A program made the translations under genes and the position numbers. Shown in pieces: positions 52,174 to 62,609 of a stretch of DNA of 64,000 bases. The stretch is from NCBI GenBank assembly GCA_020746995.1, contig JAGPXD010000002.1:6572001-6636000 (forward strand). Direction: 5' to 3'. The notes under the pieces are model-generated. The model searched no databases, had not been told where the DNA came from, and saw nothing but the letters and a program-made list of their open reading frames with translations. Origin of the DNA: Plectosphaerella cucumerina (taxonomy: Eukaryota > Ascomycota > Sordariomycetes > Glomerellales > Plectosphaerellaceae). Numbering within the stretch: position 1 is the stretch's first letter; every line of letters starts with the position of its first letter.

Positions 52174-55100
52174 TGGGTGTGTCCAGTAGCCGTAGAAAAG
52201 ATCGCACAACCAAGTTGATAGAGTGCTTGACGTGACGGGGAGTGGAGTTGAGTCGAGCCTTTGCTTGGTAGGCAAGATCGCGACGACGCGGTTTGCAAGT
52301 AGATGAGCGTGTTGCGGGATGGGTTGTCAGTAGAGGCGGCCGCGCATATGTTTGGCGCAAATGCGATTCGATTGCAGCAGGATCAAGAGGCGATCGGGGG
52401 TAAGAAGAAATCGCAGTGTCCGAATGAAAAGTTTCGGGCGATTACCAAGAATGTCGGGCGCGCAACAGGGCCAAATAGAGATTGCGCTCGGGTAAGACAA
52501 GCAAAAGGGCAGGTCGGGACAGGAAAAACGCTGATGGCTTTGGGTGGTTCCTCCGAGTGGCGAACAAGCGGCTTGTCGGCGCGCAGGTGCGAAACGGGAA
52601 ATGACGATGACGAGTGGTTTTCGCTCTCGTCGCTGTCTGAGCGCGCAACGGAGATGGGGAAAGAGGGCGAACGATGACCACGGCGCGATGGAGTTGTCGC
52701 GATGTTGCGAATCGAAGAGGTCGCGCGTGTCCCGTGTCGTCGCGAGATGCTGATGTCGACCGCAGAAGCCGCACGCGAAAGACGCAGCTTGAAGATGACG
52801 GATGGTTGGCTGTACTCTGCGTGAGCGGGAAGAGGGGGGGACTATGCAGAGGTGGGTGGGCGGGTGGAGGAGAGGCGGATGTATGGGGATGCCGTCGTGC
52901 GTGCGTGCGTGCGTGTGCGCAGAGGTGTGTCGGTACGAGTACGGAGGTGCTTGTACTTGTACCCTTCAGCCTTGTATCGCGGATGTACCTCGGAGCTCCC
53001 CCGACGCACCGCTGGGAAGATGCTTGACGAGTGCGTATATATTGAATTCGCGATGCGCAGCGTTGAACGAGCCAACACGATGAAATGCGCGCAGAGTACT
53101 GGAATATCGAGACGATGACCAGCCGAGTGATTGACTCAGTTGTCAGGTATAATCAAGACGCGACGAAAGGTGTGGAGGGAGAGAGGATAATGGTGTGGCC
53201 CCCGATGACTGCCTCGGATGATCTGGGAGGCGGGGTGGTGGATTTGGTAATGCAAAGTACCTACAATGTCGCGTAGCTTGTGCCAACAACAGAAGTCCGG
53301 GAAGATCGATATCTGATTGACCGAGGCCGCAGAAAGCGCAAATGAACGCTCATACGACCAACGAGCGATATGTTCGAAGACAAGTTGAGTCTTCCCCTCA
53401 AGTCCCTCAGGGCCAGGCGGTTCAGATTTAGGATTTTCAGGATGCGACAAGGCAGAGACAAGCCGGGCAGGTACTTGGCCAGGTGGCGCAGAGCGGGGCC
53501 TAATGGCGCGGAATGGGATCTTGTTGCGTCAGCCCCCAGCCTGTGGCGATATGGCCGCGCGCGAAGTACAATCGTCGTCTCGGCCGCAGTCAGCGCAGAG
53601 AAATGAAGCCGACGATGTCGAGATTTCCCAGCGAGACGAAAGAAGCTGCTGAAGTTGGAGAGGAGTGCGATCAGGTACTTTTGGACGGACGCCAAAGGAG
53701 AGGTGGTGGTGGTGATGGTGGTGGTGTGCGTGCGAGCGTGATGTGGTGTGTGTGGCGAGGGGAAGCTTCTCCACGACGCCAGACGGGGGGATGGATGGGA
53801 AAGACAAGGACGGCGGGAGGGAAGAAGAGACGGGCTGGCCAGGGAGAGGAACAGGGAGGGGAGGGGAAGGGAAGGACCCCCCGGTGCGGTGCGGTGCGAG
53901 TGCGGACTGGTACCGGGATGGATGATGAGATCGCTCAGCTGGGTCTGGGTGTTGGAAGGGGTGGACGCTGAGGGTGTGGAGGGTGTGGAAGGGGGCGTGT
54001 GCCATGTGGGCGACCAAAGATGTGCCTTTTTGCCTGTTCGCTCTTGCCCGTATTAAGTCTATCGCCGTCGCCTCTGTGCGCTGCTCGTCTCGTACTTAGT
54101 TCAGCCTGGGCACGCTGCGGCACGCCGCACGAGGGAGGAACGTTGCGGGGTGGAGCCGTCTGGCGCGCGGGCTGAGGGCAGGCACGATGAACGACGACGG
54201 AGATCAGTGGCGGTGGTAAAAACGGCGGCAAGCCTCATGGAGCTAAAACGCACATACTTGCATCAATCTTGCTGTCCGCACCGCGCTGCGCTGCGCTGCG
54301 CTCTGTTTGATCCGCGCCGAGAGCCCGAGGTCCAGTTCAGCAGCGCGATGAGATGGAAGCCCAGAAGCCCGGCGGGCGTGGCCCGGATGTCAGATGAACA
54401 AATCCGCGGATGAGTGAGCGAGCCGCAGCTTCCGACTCTGCTCGCCCAGATAGAACCAATGTTGTCTTAGCCGCGCTGGACATACCCCAGTGCAGCCTGG
54501 TCAAATCCTACCTGTACCTGTCTCGATGCCGCTGTCCGGTCGCTGCATTCACTGTTGCATCCAACATGGACTCCATGTCGTCAAGACTCTCTCTGTTGGT
54601 TGATGGCGGGCGCCGAGCGGGCAGGCAGACTGTAAGAGCTGGGACTTGGAGCGCCAAGCTGACGGCTTCCACGCTTGGGCGACAAGGACAGGGGGCCTAT
54701 CCAATCCAGCTGCTTCGCGACCGGGGTTCTCCTCCTTCCAGAGCGACAAGACGCCCCGCCAGTTTGACCGGGCGGAAGCTCTTTCACTTCTGACGTGCGT
54801 CTCGGTCTGGAATAGATACAGGTACTCGCAGGGAGTCAGCATTCTGACCTCCGCTAGACCGTCTTGGGCAAGTCTTTATGGTAGATTTGCAGCGCCTGGT
54901 CATCGTGAGACTACGTGCCCGTCTCATCTTGTCGCGTCGAGTCTCGCCTGTCGACAAAGCCGCTCACTTGCATGGAACGGCTCGACCGCGAAATTCATTG
55001 TTCCCCTTCTCGAGGCATTGCCCCGACATTCCCGTAACACTCTCGATCGAAGAGAGAAACGCGTCTCTTTCGCGATGCCCGGCGTGGCGGCCACAACGGT

Positions 55101-58100
55101 CGTGGCGGCCGAGGCGCGAGCCGGCCTTGCGCCAGGATCGTCAGTTCGAAACCCGCGAGCATCAAGCCGGCTCTGGTCTCTCGGACAAGCCGAGAGTCGA
55201 TCAGGTTTGCCGCGCTGACGGCGCCTGCCTTTATGACAAATGGTCAGGCATGTGGTGATGAGTGAGCAGGGTGACTGACCAGGGGTTGACGCTGCCTGCC
55301 CCGCCAGTAAAGTTCAGCTGCCTAAAAGTGGGAAGAAGCCTGGGCTGCGGAACGAACAACCACCATCTCCGCCCGCGAACAGGCAAGTACGAAACTGGAG
55401 CGGCAGCAAGCCATCGGAGGCACTTTTCGCAAAAGGCATCCCTGGGGGAGTGCCCAGATCTTCACCTGCACCTTGCCCGTCCGGGGTGGGCCGGCGGCAA
55501 CGGACTGGACAACGACACTGATCCGCGCATCACGAATGCTGGACCCCAGAAATCGAGGCCTTGGGCTCACAGTGTCGAGTCTCCGGTGAGCGATGATATC
55601 CGACGGGAGAATCGCCGTGGAATTCCGCGAACAGCCCTTCGATCATCGGTGCTCCCACGCCAGGCCTCCGGTACGACGACCTTGTTTCGGGAAGGTGGTG
55701 GCTCAGAATCGACGTCAGCCCACCGGCAAGGCTCGTCGTCTCACAGGCAAGAGATGTGCATTGCCTTCTCTCGGCCCAAGAGCGCGGGAATCTTGTACGT
55801 CTACGGGGCTGTGCATTCATTGTGTCACAACAAGCGATGCCGAGATAAGGAAATGAGCAGTCATCACCATGCAGGGCCCAGACCGCCATGGATGAATGGC
55901 GAGCAGGCTTGTGGTTGAAAGTCGCGATGCTGACTTCAGGATGCGGGGAACATCCAAATGCACTCAAGCTGGCGCACAAGCACTGCCAGTGAAGTACATC
56001 ATGTCCGCCAGTCAGGGCGGGCAGTTCAGGCCGTCGATAGCTCCTTGTCCAGCATGGATGGCCACTGACAGGCACCTCGTCCGATCCTTCTTCCCTCCAC
56101 GATTTTCCTCCAGACAAGCTAAATATCCATCAAGAAACCAAGCCCGAGCTGCTGTCAATAACCCGCAAAAGCCATCTTCTATGACTCGGTTCTCGCACCA
56201 CCCAGCCCAGCCAGTAGCATCACGGCGCGAAGCCTACTAGCGCTGCATGCTGCATGAGTTTCGAGCTCTCTCGGCCCCGAAGCTTTTCGAGATGTGCTGT
56301 AACCGTAGAATCCATGTCACGCTCGCTTCTATGCGTGTACGGCTGGTCCGAGGTTCTTATCAGTTTGACCTGTTCGTGAGAAGCCGCCCCGACTTCCGGC
56401 GATTCCTGGACATAGAGAACAGCAGATTTCAGTCCACGTCTCTGGTTCGCACTTGAGGCTCCTTGTACGGCAGTTTAGCAACCGCGCCCATCGATCGTCG
56501 AAGCAGCGCATAACGTCCTACGCCTTTCGGCGCCCTCGGCTCCTACTACGCATCCATCCCAAAGGAGCTCCGCGCTGATACCGCTCAATCACATGGCGCG
56601 CTCGGAGGCTTACTTTTACGAGACGTGATGGCAACGTCGGAGTCATAAGCCACCAGGGGCAGTTTCCACAGGGATCTAACTTTCTTAACAAGGCAATGGC
56701 GCCCATCTGTACAACGGGTGTGAGCAGCAATCTTCGTCTCCTCCTCAAGTGCTCCATTCCAGGTTGATATCATCTTTCCATGAAGAACGCGCCCTTCGAT
56801 ACCTTGCTGGTAGAGGTCACCCGAACCACTGGCTCAACTTCTGAACAGGCCAACCACTCGTACAGGATTGCCGAAGTGTAACTCCCTCGAAACCCTGCCG
56901 TGGTTGAGATGCGAGCCGGCATGTCACTGTGCATTGCGACTTGAACCAGTGTGAGTACGAAGAGGCCTGCTCGATGCTCCCGGTCTTCCAATCACACCGG
57001 TGGATTCTAGAATCGGAGCGTCCTGCTTCCGGGATGGAGGCCTTCTTGTACCAGCCAAGCAAGCGACTTCTGAAGCCTGATTGGCTTGCCGCCGGACTTC
57101 GGGCTTCGGAGCCATGTTGGCGATGCGCCACAGCTGAGCCGACGACCTCAACGGCGCGCTTCACCGTGGCGGACAAAGAACACGACTTCGTTTGGAATCA
57201 AGGGACAACGTCACCTTGGTATTGACAACTCGTGGCAGCCATTCAGCCTGGCGAAGGACATCATAGGCCAGGCATGCTAGCGTGACGAACAAAGGATGAA
57301 ATCATCACGAGGCTGCGATGTGCCGCGAGGGGTCCGCGTGCCACTGGACGAAGCCTGACCGCCTTCTCCCACCGTGAAGCGACTCGCCACTTGTCTCGAG
57401 AGCCGGCGAGTCCAGTCCTTCTCGACTTTCCTGGTGGCTATACTTGCAAGTGTGTATTTCCAATGAACCAACCCACAGAGGCCAGGCTGGCCGGTGCCGA
57501 TATGCTTTCCACAGAGGAGACGCGTCGCGTCGCTCCCTGATGTCACGTCTTCCCGCAAGTTCGAAGCCACCGCCCACAGGTTCTATACCCTGACACCCCC
57601 GTGGACACTAAAATACGAAACCCGAAGGTCTTGGCCCAGCCGAAAGACCTGCTCGAACCGCAGCCTGGGAGAGACGGACGCAGGAAGCAGTCGTTTTGAA
57701 GCGGCGCGCACCCAGCATCAGAACTGGGATACCCCTGTCCAGTCCACCTTGCACGAGCGGGGAAATGATGATTGGTTTCAACGGGGTCGGTCATGGGGCG
57801 CACAGGCCCCGCTGCACATCATGAGATGCGACCAGTCTCCACCAAGACCAACGCCCCCAAGGCCCCCCCGGCGCAGCACGGTGAGGCACCGTTGGGCCAC
57901 TGCCCGGCTGCCTTGTCCCCTTGCCCCCTCCTTCTTTGCCCGGCCGGCTTGGGCCAATCGGCCAGCTAGTCCTATCCAAGGTTCAAGCTTGCTGCTTGTC
58001 CGCCTGGTGCCCCCTCTCGTCCAAAGTAAAGGGCACCCACACACGCGCCCGCGCCCGCGCTCTCGCTCGCAGAAAACCTGGTCGGGACTGCAGGTGTGAG

Positions 58101-59231
58101 CGCGGTGCATCGAGCGACCAGGGACTTGTTCTGGGCTCATCAGCAGGTTGATAGCCAGCCAAAGCAGCGAACGACATGACGATTCGATTCCGTCATGAAG
58201 CGCGGACATCGCGGTATCAAAGCTGGCCGCTTGACGACAAGACATTCCAAAGTTCCATCGCAGTTCGTGCCAGGAACCAGTCCAGGTTTCCTGGCCAGTG
58301 ACCGGCAGGGGGTGGGCTCGCTTGTGGCCTGTCCCTGTGTTGCCCTTGCCGTTGTGGTAACCGCCAGCAACTCAACCGCTGCGGCGCCATCGATCAGCGC
58401 CGCCGTGTGTGTGCTGCCCTAGGGCACGGCCAGGGTCGTGACACCAGGTGATGGTTGTCTCCCCCATGCCCCGGCCGCCGGGTGACCGTCGTGTCCCTCC
58501 ACCACGACCCTCACCCGCGACCCATACCACCTACACCACCACGGGAGCTATCCATGCTACCCGCACTTGCAGCACAACCAGACCACGCCTGGTCCCCAGC
58601 AAGTGGTGCGAATCGACGCTTTTCTGCTTAGGGGTCAAGTTGCCGCATCTTCTTGGCTGTGTTCGCGGTGCCTGGTTCGCCGCTTTGCTTCCTTCTTGGA
58701 CCCATCCGGGCTCGCATATGTAAGTCATCGTGACCATGCCGCTCCGGTGGGAGTCCAGACCTCGATGGCCAATAACCTTATCATGTCCATGGAGATTTGG
58801 CGACGGTGCCTGAATCGAACAGTGATAAACACCACAACGTATCTGGCGCATCCCAAGTCGGCTCTTTGCAACGAACTGGGGAGGACGTACCGTGATACTT
58901 CCTCATATCCGCGGCGTAGCTACTCATATCAAAAAAGTTCAGGAAATAAATAAATCCTACCACGCAGCCGGTGATTTGGTTAAGAAGTTGGGTAAAAAGG
59001 AGAGCGCTGAAGAGAGTCGGTTGATGTTGAAAGTGTCGAGCTTGGTAGCATGGCAAAGATAAGATAAGGCTTGTCGGTGTAGACCAGGAGATTCGGTAGC
59101 TGACCAAGCAATTCACCCGACGTCAAACGCCAATTCGTTAGTCAGCTACGACCCTCACTCAATTTTCAAGGCGACCTTGACGTATTCTTCACTTCGTCAC
59201 GGACTTTGGCATCACGAAACTACCTGGAAAT
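52174..59231. other. 7-kb gene-poor region between RSC7 and DIS3
   Basis: No gene is supported. Low-complexity tracts occur: (GTGC)n at 52897-52916, a GGT/GGTGAT run near 53701-53730, four GCGCT units at 54283-54302, and a GC/CT-rich stretch near 58040-58070. A weak tRNA-like motif lies at 58799-58845. ORFs near 200 codons (54646-55218, 55262-55918, 57494-58099) look random. Confidence 0.45.
54283..54302. repeat. Four tandem GCGCT units
   Basis: A perfect 5-bp tandem repeat, four copies, in the gene-poor region upstream of RSC7. Confidence 0.8.
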
Positions 59232-62200
59232 ATGGCGAGTCTCAAGCGCGCGCGCGACTCGGGAGTGCTGGCCTCGGGCCTGTCGACCAAGATCTACGTC
59301 CGCTCGACAAAAAGCGGCAAGGTCCAGAAAATTGTGAGGGAACAGTACATGCGCGCAGATGTAGCATGCTCATCCCAGCTGTGCCGGCAATGCCCACAAG
59401 CCATACGCCAGGCGCAGGGCAGCGACCGTGAGTTACTGCACCCTTCATGGCCCAACATTTCTGGCACTGACACAACCTTAGCTGCGCCTGCCGTCCTCTC
59501 GGACAAGCCCGCGGGCACCAAGGCTTTCCCCCAGGGCCACTATCTTCTGCCCGACACCAACGCTCTTCTCAACGCCATGGACCTCTTTGAGCAGAGCTCC
59601 GCCTTCTACGATGTGATCATCCTCCAAACTGTTATGGAGGAGCTCCGCAACCGCTCACTGCCGCTGCACAATCGCCTGCTGGGGCTAATCAAGAGCGAAG
59701 ACAAGCGATTCTATGTCTTCTTCAACGAGTTCCGTGCGGAGACATTCATTCAGAGGGAGCCCAGCGAGACCGTCAACGATCGGAATGACCGGTCCGTGAG
59801 ACGCGCTGTCAAGTGGTACGGCGAGCACCTTGCCCAGACCTCTGGACGCGGCACCGTCCCTGCCATCGTCCTGTTGAGTGACGACCGAGACTGCATACGA
59901 AAGGCAGTGGCCGACAACCTGAATGCCTTGACCCTGGCGGAGTATGTCTCTGGACTTGAGGATGGAGACAAACTGATCGACATGCTTCCGGACAACCAGA
60001 CGGGATCTTTCAGAAAGCCAGAAGGCCCGCTGTACCCCGAGTACTTCACCATGTCGAAGATGATGACCGGTGTCAAGGCGGGCGTCCTACACCAGGGCGT
60101 CTTCAACGTGTCCCCGTACAACTACCTGGAGGGCAGCATCAAGGTACCGGCGTTTGTCAAGCCACTTATCGTTCTGGGCAGGGAGAACATGAACCGCGCG
60201 GTCAACGGAGACGTCGTCATCGTCGAGGTGCTTCCCAAGGAACAGTGGAAGGAGCCATCGGACAAGATCATTGAGGAAGAAGCCATCACCCGTGATGAGA
60301 ACGCCGACAACGAGGACGGTGGAGACTTGGTGTCGCAGAGGGAACGCAAGGCGCTCCAGGAGGAGGTCCGCAAGACGCAGAGCAAGAACACAGAGGGTCG
60401 AGCTCAGCCTACCGCCAAGGTCGTGGGCATCATCAAGCGCAACTGGCGCCAGTACGTCGGCCATATCGATCCCTCCTCCGCCAAGCTGTCTTCTGCGACA
60501 AGGAAACGCCAACAGCAGGTGTTCCTGATCCCCATGGACAAGTGCATTCCCAAGATCAAGATCCGCACTGGCCAAGTCTCTGATTTGGTCGGCAAGAGAA
60601 TTGTCGTCACCATTGACTCTTGGGACCGCGACTCGCGACACCCAGTGGGCCATCTTGTCCGGTCTCTCGGTGCGCTGGAAACCAAGGCGGTCGAGACCGA
60701 GGCGCTGCTGCTTGAATGGGACGTCCAGTACAGGCCTTTCCCCAAGACAGTTCTCGACTGTCTCCCCTCCGAGGGACACGACTGGCGAGTACCGACAAAC
60801 AAGGAGGACCCGGGCTGGAGGGATCGCCAGGACCTTCGCGACCTGCTCATCTGCAGTATCGACCCCATTGGTTGCCAGGATATCGACGATGCTCTGCACG
60901 CAAGGCTTCTGCCGAATGGCAACTACGAAGTCGGCGTCCACATCGCTGATGTATCCAACTTTGTCAAGCCGGCGACGCCCATGGATACCGAGGCCAGCAT
61001 TCGTGGCACGACTGTCTACCTGGTCGACAAGCGAATCGACATGCTTCCCATGCTTCTCGGAACAGATCTCTGCTCGCTGAAGCCCTACGTGGAGCGGTTC
61101 GCCTTCTCCGTGATCTGGGAACTCGACGAGAACGCGGATATCGTCAATGTCCGTTTCACCAAGTCGGTCATCAAGTCAAGGGAGGCGTTCAGCTACGAAC
61201 AGGCACAGCTGCGCGTCGACGACGATTCTCAGCAAGACGAACTGACGCTGGGGATCAGGATGCTGATGAAGCTGTCCAGGAAGATGAAGCAGAAGCGTCT
61301 GGACGCTGGTGCCCTCAGCCTGTCCTCTCCCGAAATAAAGGTGCAGATGGAGTCTGAGACGTCGGACCCGATCGACATCAAGACGAAGCAACTTCTCGAC
61401 ACCATGTCTCTCGTGGAGGAGTTCATGCTGTTCGCCAACGTCACTGTGGCTGCAAAGATCTACGAAGCGTTCCCTCAGACAGCCATCCTTCGTCGCCACG
61501 GGGCGCCGCCCAAGACCAACTTCGACGAGCTCGCTAACCAGCTCAAGGTCAAGAAGGGTGTGGAGCTCCGGGTAGACTCCAGCAAAGCTTTGGCCGACTC
61601 GCTCGACAACTGCACTGACCCTGAGGATCCCTTCTTCAACACACTGGTCCGCATCATGGCTACGCGGTGCATGATGTCTGCCGAATACTTCTGCTCCGGC
61701 ACCCAGGCGTACCCTGAATTCCGCCACTACGGACTCGCTTCGGAGATCTACACCCACTTCACATCGCCGATCCGTCGTTACGCGGATCTGCAGGCGCATC
61801 GCCAGCTGGCGGCGGCCATCGACTACGAGCCCATTCACCCTGCTGTCCGGAGTCGCGGCCGGCTGGAGGCCGTGTGCAAGAACATCAACGTCCGTCACAG
61901 GAACGCACAGATGGCCGGCCGAGCTAGCATTGCCTACTATGTTGGTCAGGCGCTCAAGGGCAAGATGGCTGAGGAGGATGCCTTTGTCATGCGGATATTC
62001 AGCAACGGCTTCGTCGTGCTCGTTCCACGCTTCGGAATCGAGGGTCTCATCCGTCTCCGTGATCTGGCCACGCCTGAGCCGGACAGCACCTTTGATGCCG
62101 AGAACTACAGACTCATCACAACTGGCAGTCGTGAGATCACGGTTGATCTCTTCCAGAAGGTCCGGGTTAGAGTCCAGGACGATCTGGATGAGAAGACAGG

Positions 62201-62237
62201 GAAGCGCGGTGTGAAGATGGAGCTGATCAGCCCCTGA
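59232..62237 (+). CDS. DIS3: Exosome catalytic subunit Dis3/Rrp44
   Basis: This is the processive 3'-5' exoribonuclease and endonuclease of the RNA exosome. Two exons (59232-59427, 59482-62237) give 983 aa; the 54-nt intron has no stop and is a multiple of three. The N-terminus has the CR3 Cys motif ACSSQLCRQC. A PIN endonuclease domain follows, with LLPDTNALLNAMDLFEQ and LLSDDRDCIRKAV. Two cold-shock-like RNA-binding regions come next. The RNB catalytic centre is SIDPIGCQDIDDALHARL (about residue 550). HFTSPIRRYADLQAHRQL near the domain end is a hallmark of RNase II/R enzymes. A C-terminal S1 domain closes the protein. Length matches yeast Dis3 (1001 aa). It converges on NUG1. Confidence 0.96.
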   Translation: MASLKRARDSGVLASGLSTKIYVRSTKSGKVQKIVREQYMRADVACSSQLCRQCPQAIRQAQGSDRELLHPSWPNISGTDTTLAAPAVLSDKPAGTKAFPQGHYLLPDTNALLNAMDLFEQSSAFYDVIILQTVMEELRNRSLPLHNRLLGLIKSEDKRFYVFFNEFRAETFIQREPSETVNDRNDRSVRRAVKWYGEHLAQTSGRGTVPAIVLLSDDRDCIRKAVADNLNALTLAEYVSGLEDGDKLIDMLPDNQTGSFRKPEGPLYPEYFTMSKMMTGVKAGVLHQGVFNVSPYNYLEGSIKVPAFVKPLIVLGRENMNRAVNGDVVIVEVLPKEQWKEPSDKIIEEEAITRDENADNEDGGDLVSQRERKALQEEVRKTQSKNTEGRAQPTAKVVGIIKRNWRQYVGHIDPSSAKLSSATRKRQQQVFLIPMDKCIPKIKIRTGQVSDLVGKRIVVTIDSWDRDSRHPVGHLVRSLGALETKAVETEALLLEWDVQYRPFPKTVLDCLPSEGHDWRVPTNKEDPGWRDRQDLRDLLICSIDPIGCQDIDDALHARLLPNGNYEVGVHIADVSNFVKPATPMDTEASIRGTTVYLVDKRIDMLPMLLGTDLCSLKPYVERFAFSVIWELDENADIVNVRFTKSVIKSREAFSYEQAQLRVDDDSQQDELTLGIRMLMKLSRKMKQKRLDAGALSLSSPEIKVQMESETSDPIDIKTKQLLDTMSLVEEFMLFANVTVAAKIYEAFPQTAILRRHGAPPKTNFDELANQLKVKKGVELRVDSSKALADSLDNCTDPEDPFFNTLVRIMATRCMMSAEYFCSGTQAYPEFRHYGLASEIYTHFTSPIRRYADLQAHRQLAAAIDYEPIHPAVRSRGRLEAVCKNINVRHRNAQMAGRASIAYYVGQALKGKMAEEDAFVMRIFSNGFVVLVPRFGIEGLIRLRDLATPEPDSTFDAENYRLITTGSREITVDLFQKVRVRVQDDLDEKTGKRGVKMELISP

Positions 62238-62609
62238 TCGCGAGGCACAGAGGCATGCCACATTTGTAGAGTAGCGTCCTGGCTGTGAGAGGCCCCTGGG
62301 TATTCGTCTCAGGCCAGGCGGGCAGGATTGTGGGAGGAGGAGAACATTTGCTTGTACAGGTAGACAAACTACCAACTCAAAAGGAACAACACAGCAGACA
62401 CATGGTCACGAAGAGCAAGAGAACGTATGTAAAATGCAAAAAGTGTGCGGTAAATTCTGCCATACACTCTTGATGAATCGTTTCTACTTTTTTAGCCGCA
62501 TGTTCATGACCGCCGGAACGCCAAACGAGGAATGAAGCCTACAACCCATCTGCCTGCCTAGGTATCGATAGCACAAAACTGAGTCCCAAACCCAAAGACC
62601 GGGCGTCGT
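62238..62609. other. Convergent 3' spacer, DIS3 / NUG1
   Basis: A 372-nt stretch between converging stop codons, presumably two 3' UTRs. Nothing else is seen. Confidence 0.55.

Noticed and set aside
53695..53735. GGT/GGTGAT repeat as a possible regulatory array
   Set aside because: Ordinary imperfect low-complexity repeat with no constant unit.
54646..58099. Several ORFs of 190-218 codons in the 7-kb gap
   Set aside because: No domain, no biased codon third positions, overlapping ORFs on both strands; lengths are within chance expectation.
61176..62375. 399-codon minus-strand ORF opposite the DIS3 RNB/S1 region
   Set aside because: Antisense shadow of a strongly conserved gene with GC-biased third positions; no domain.
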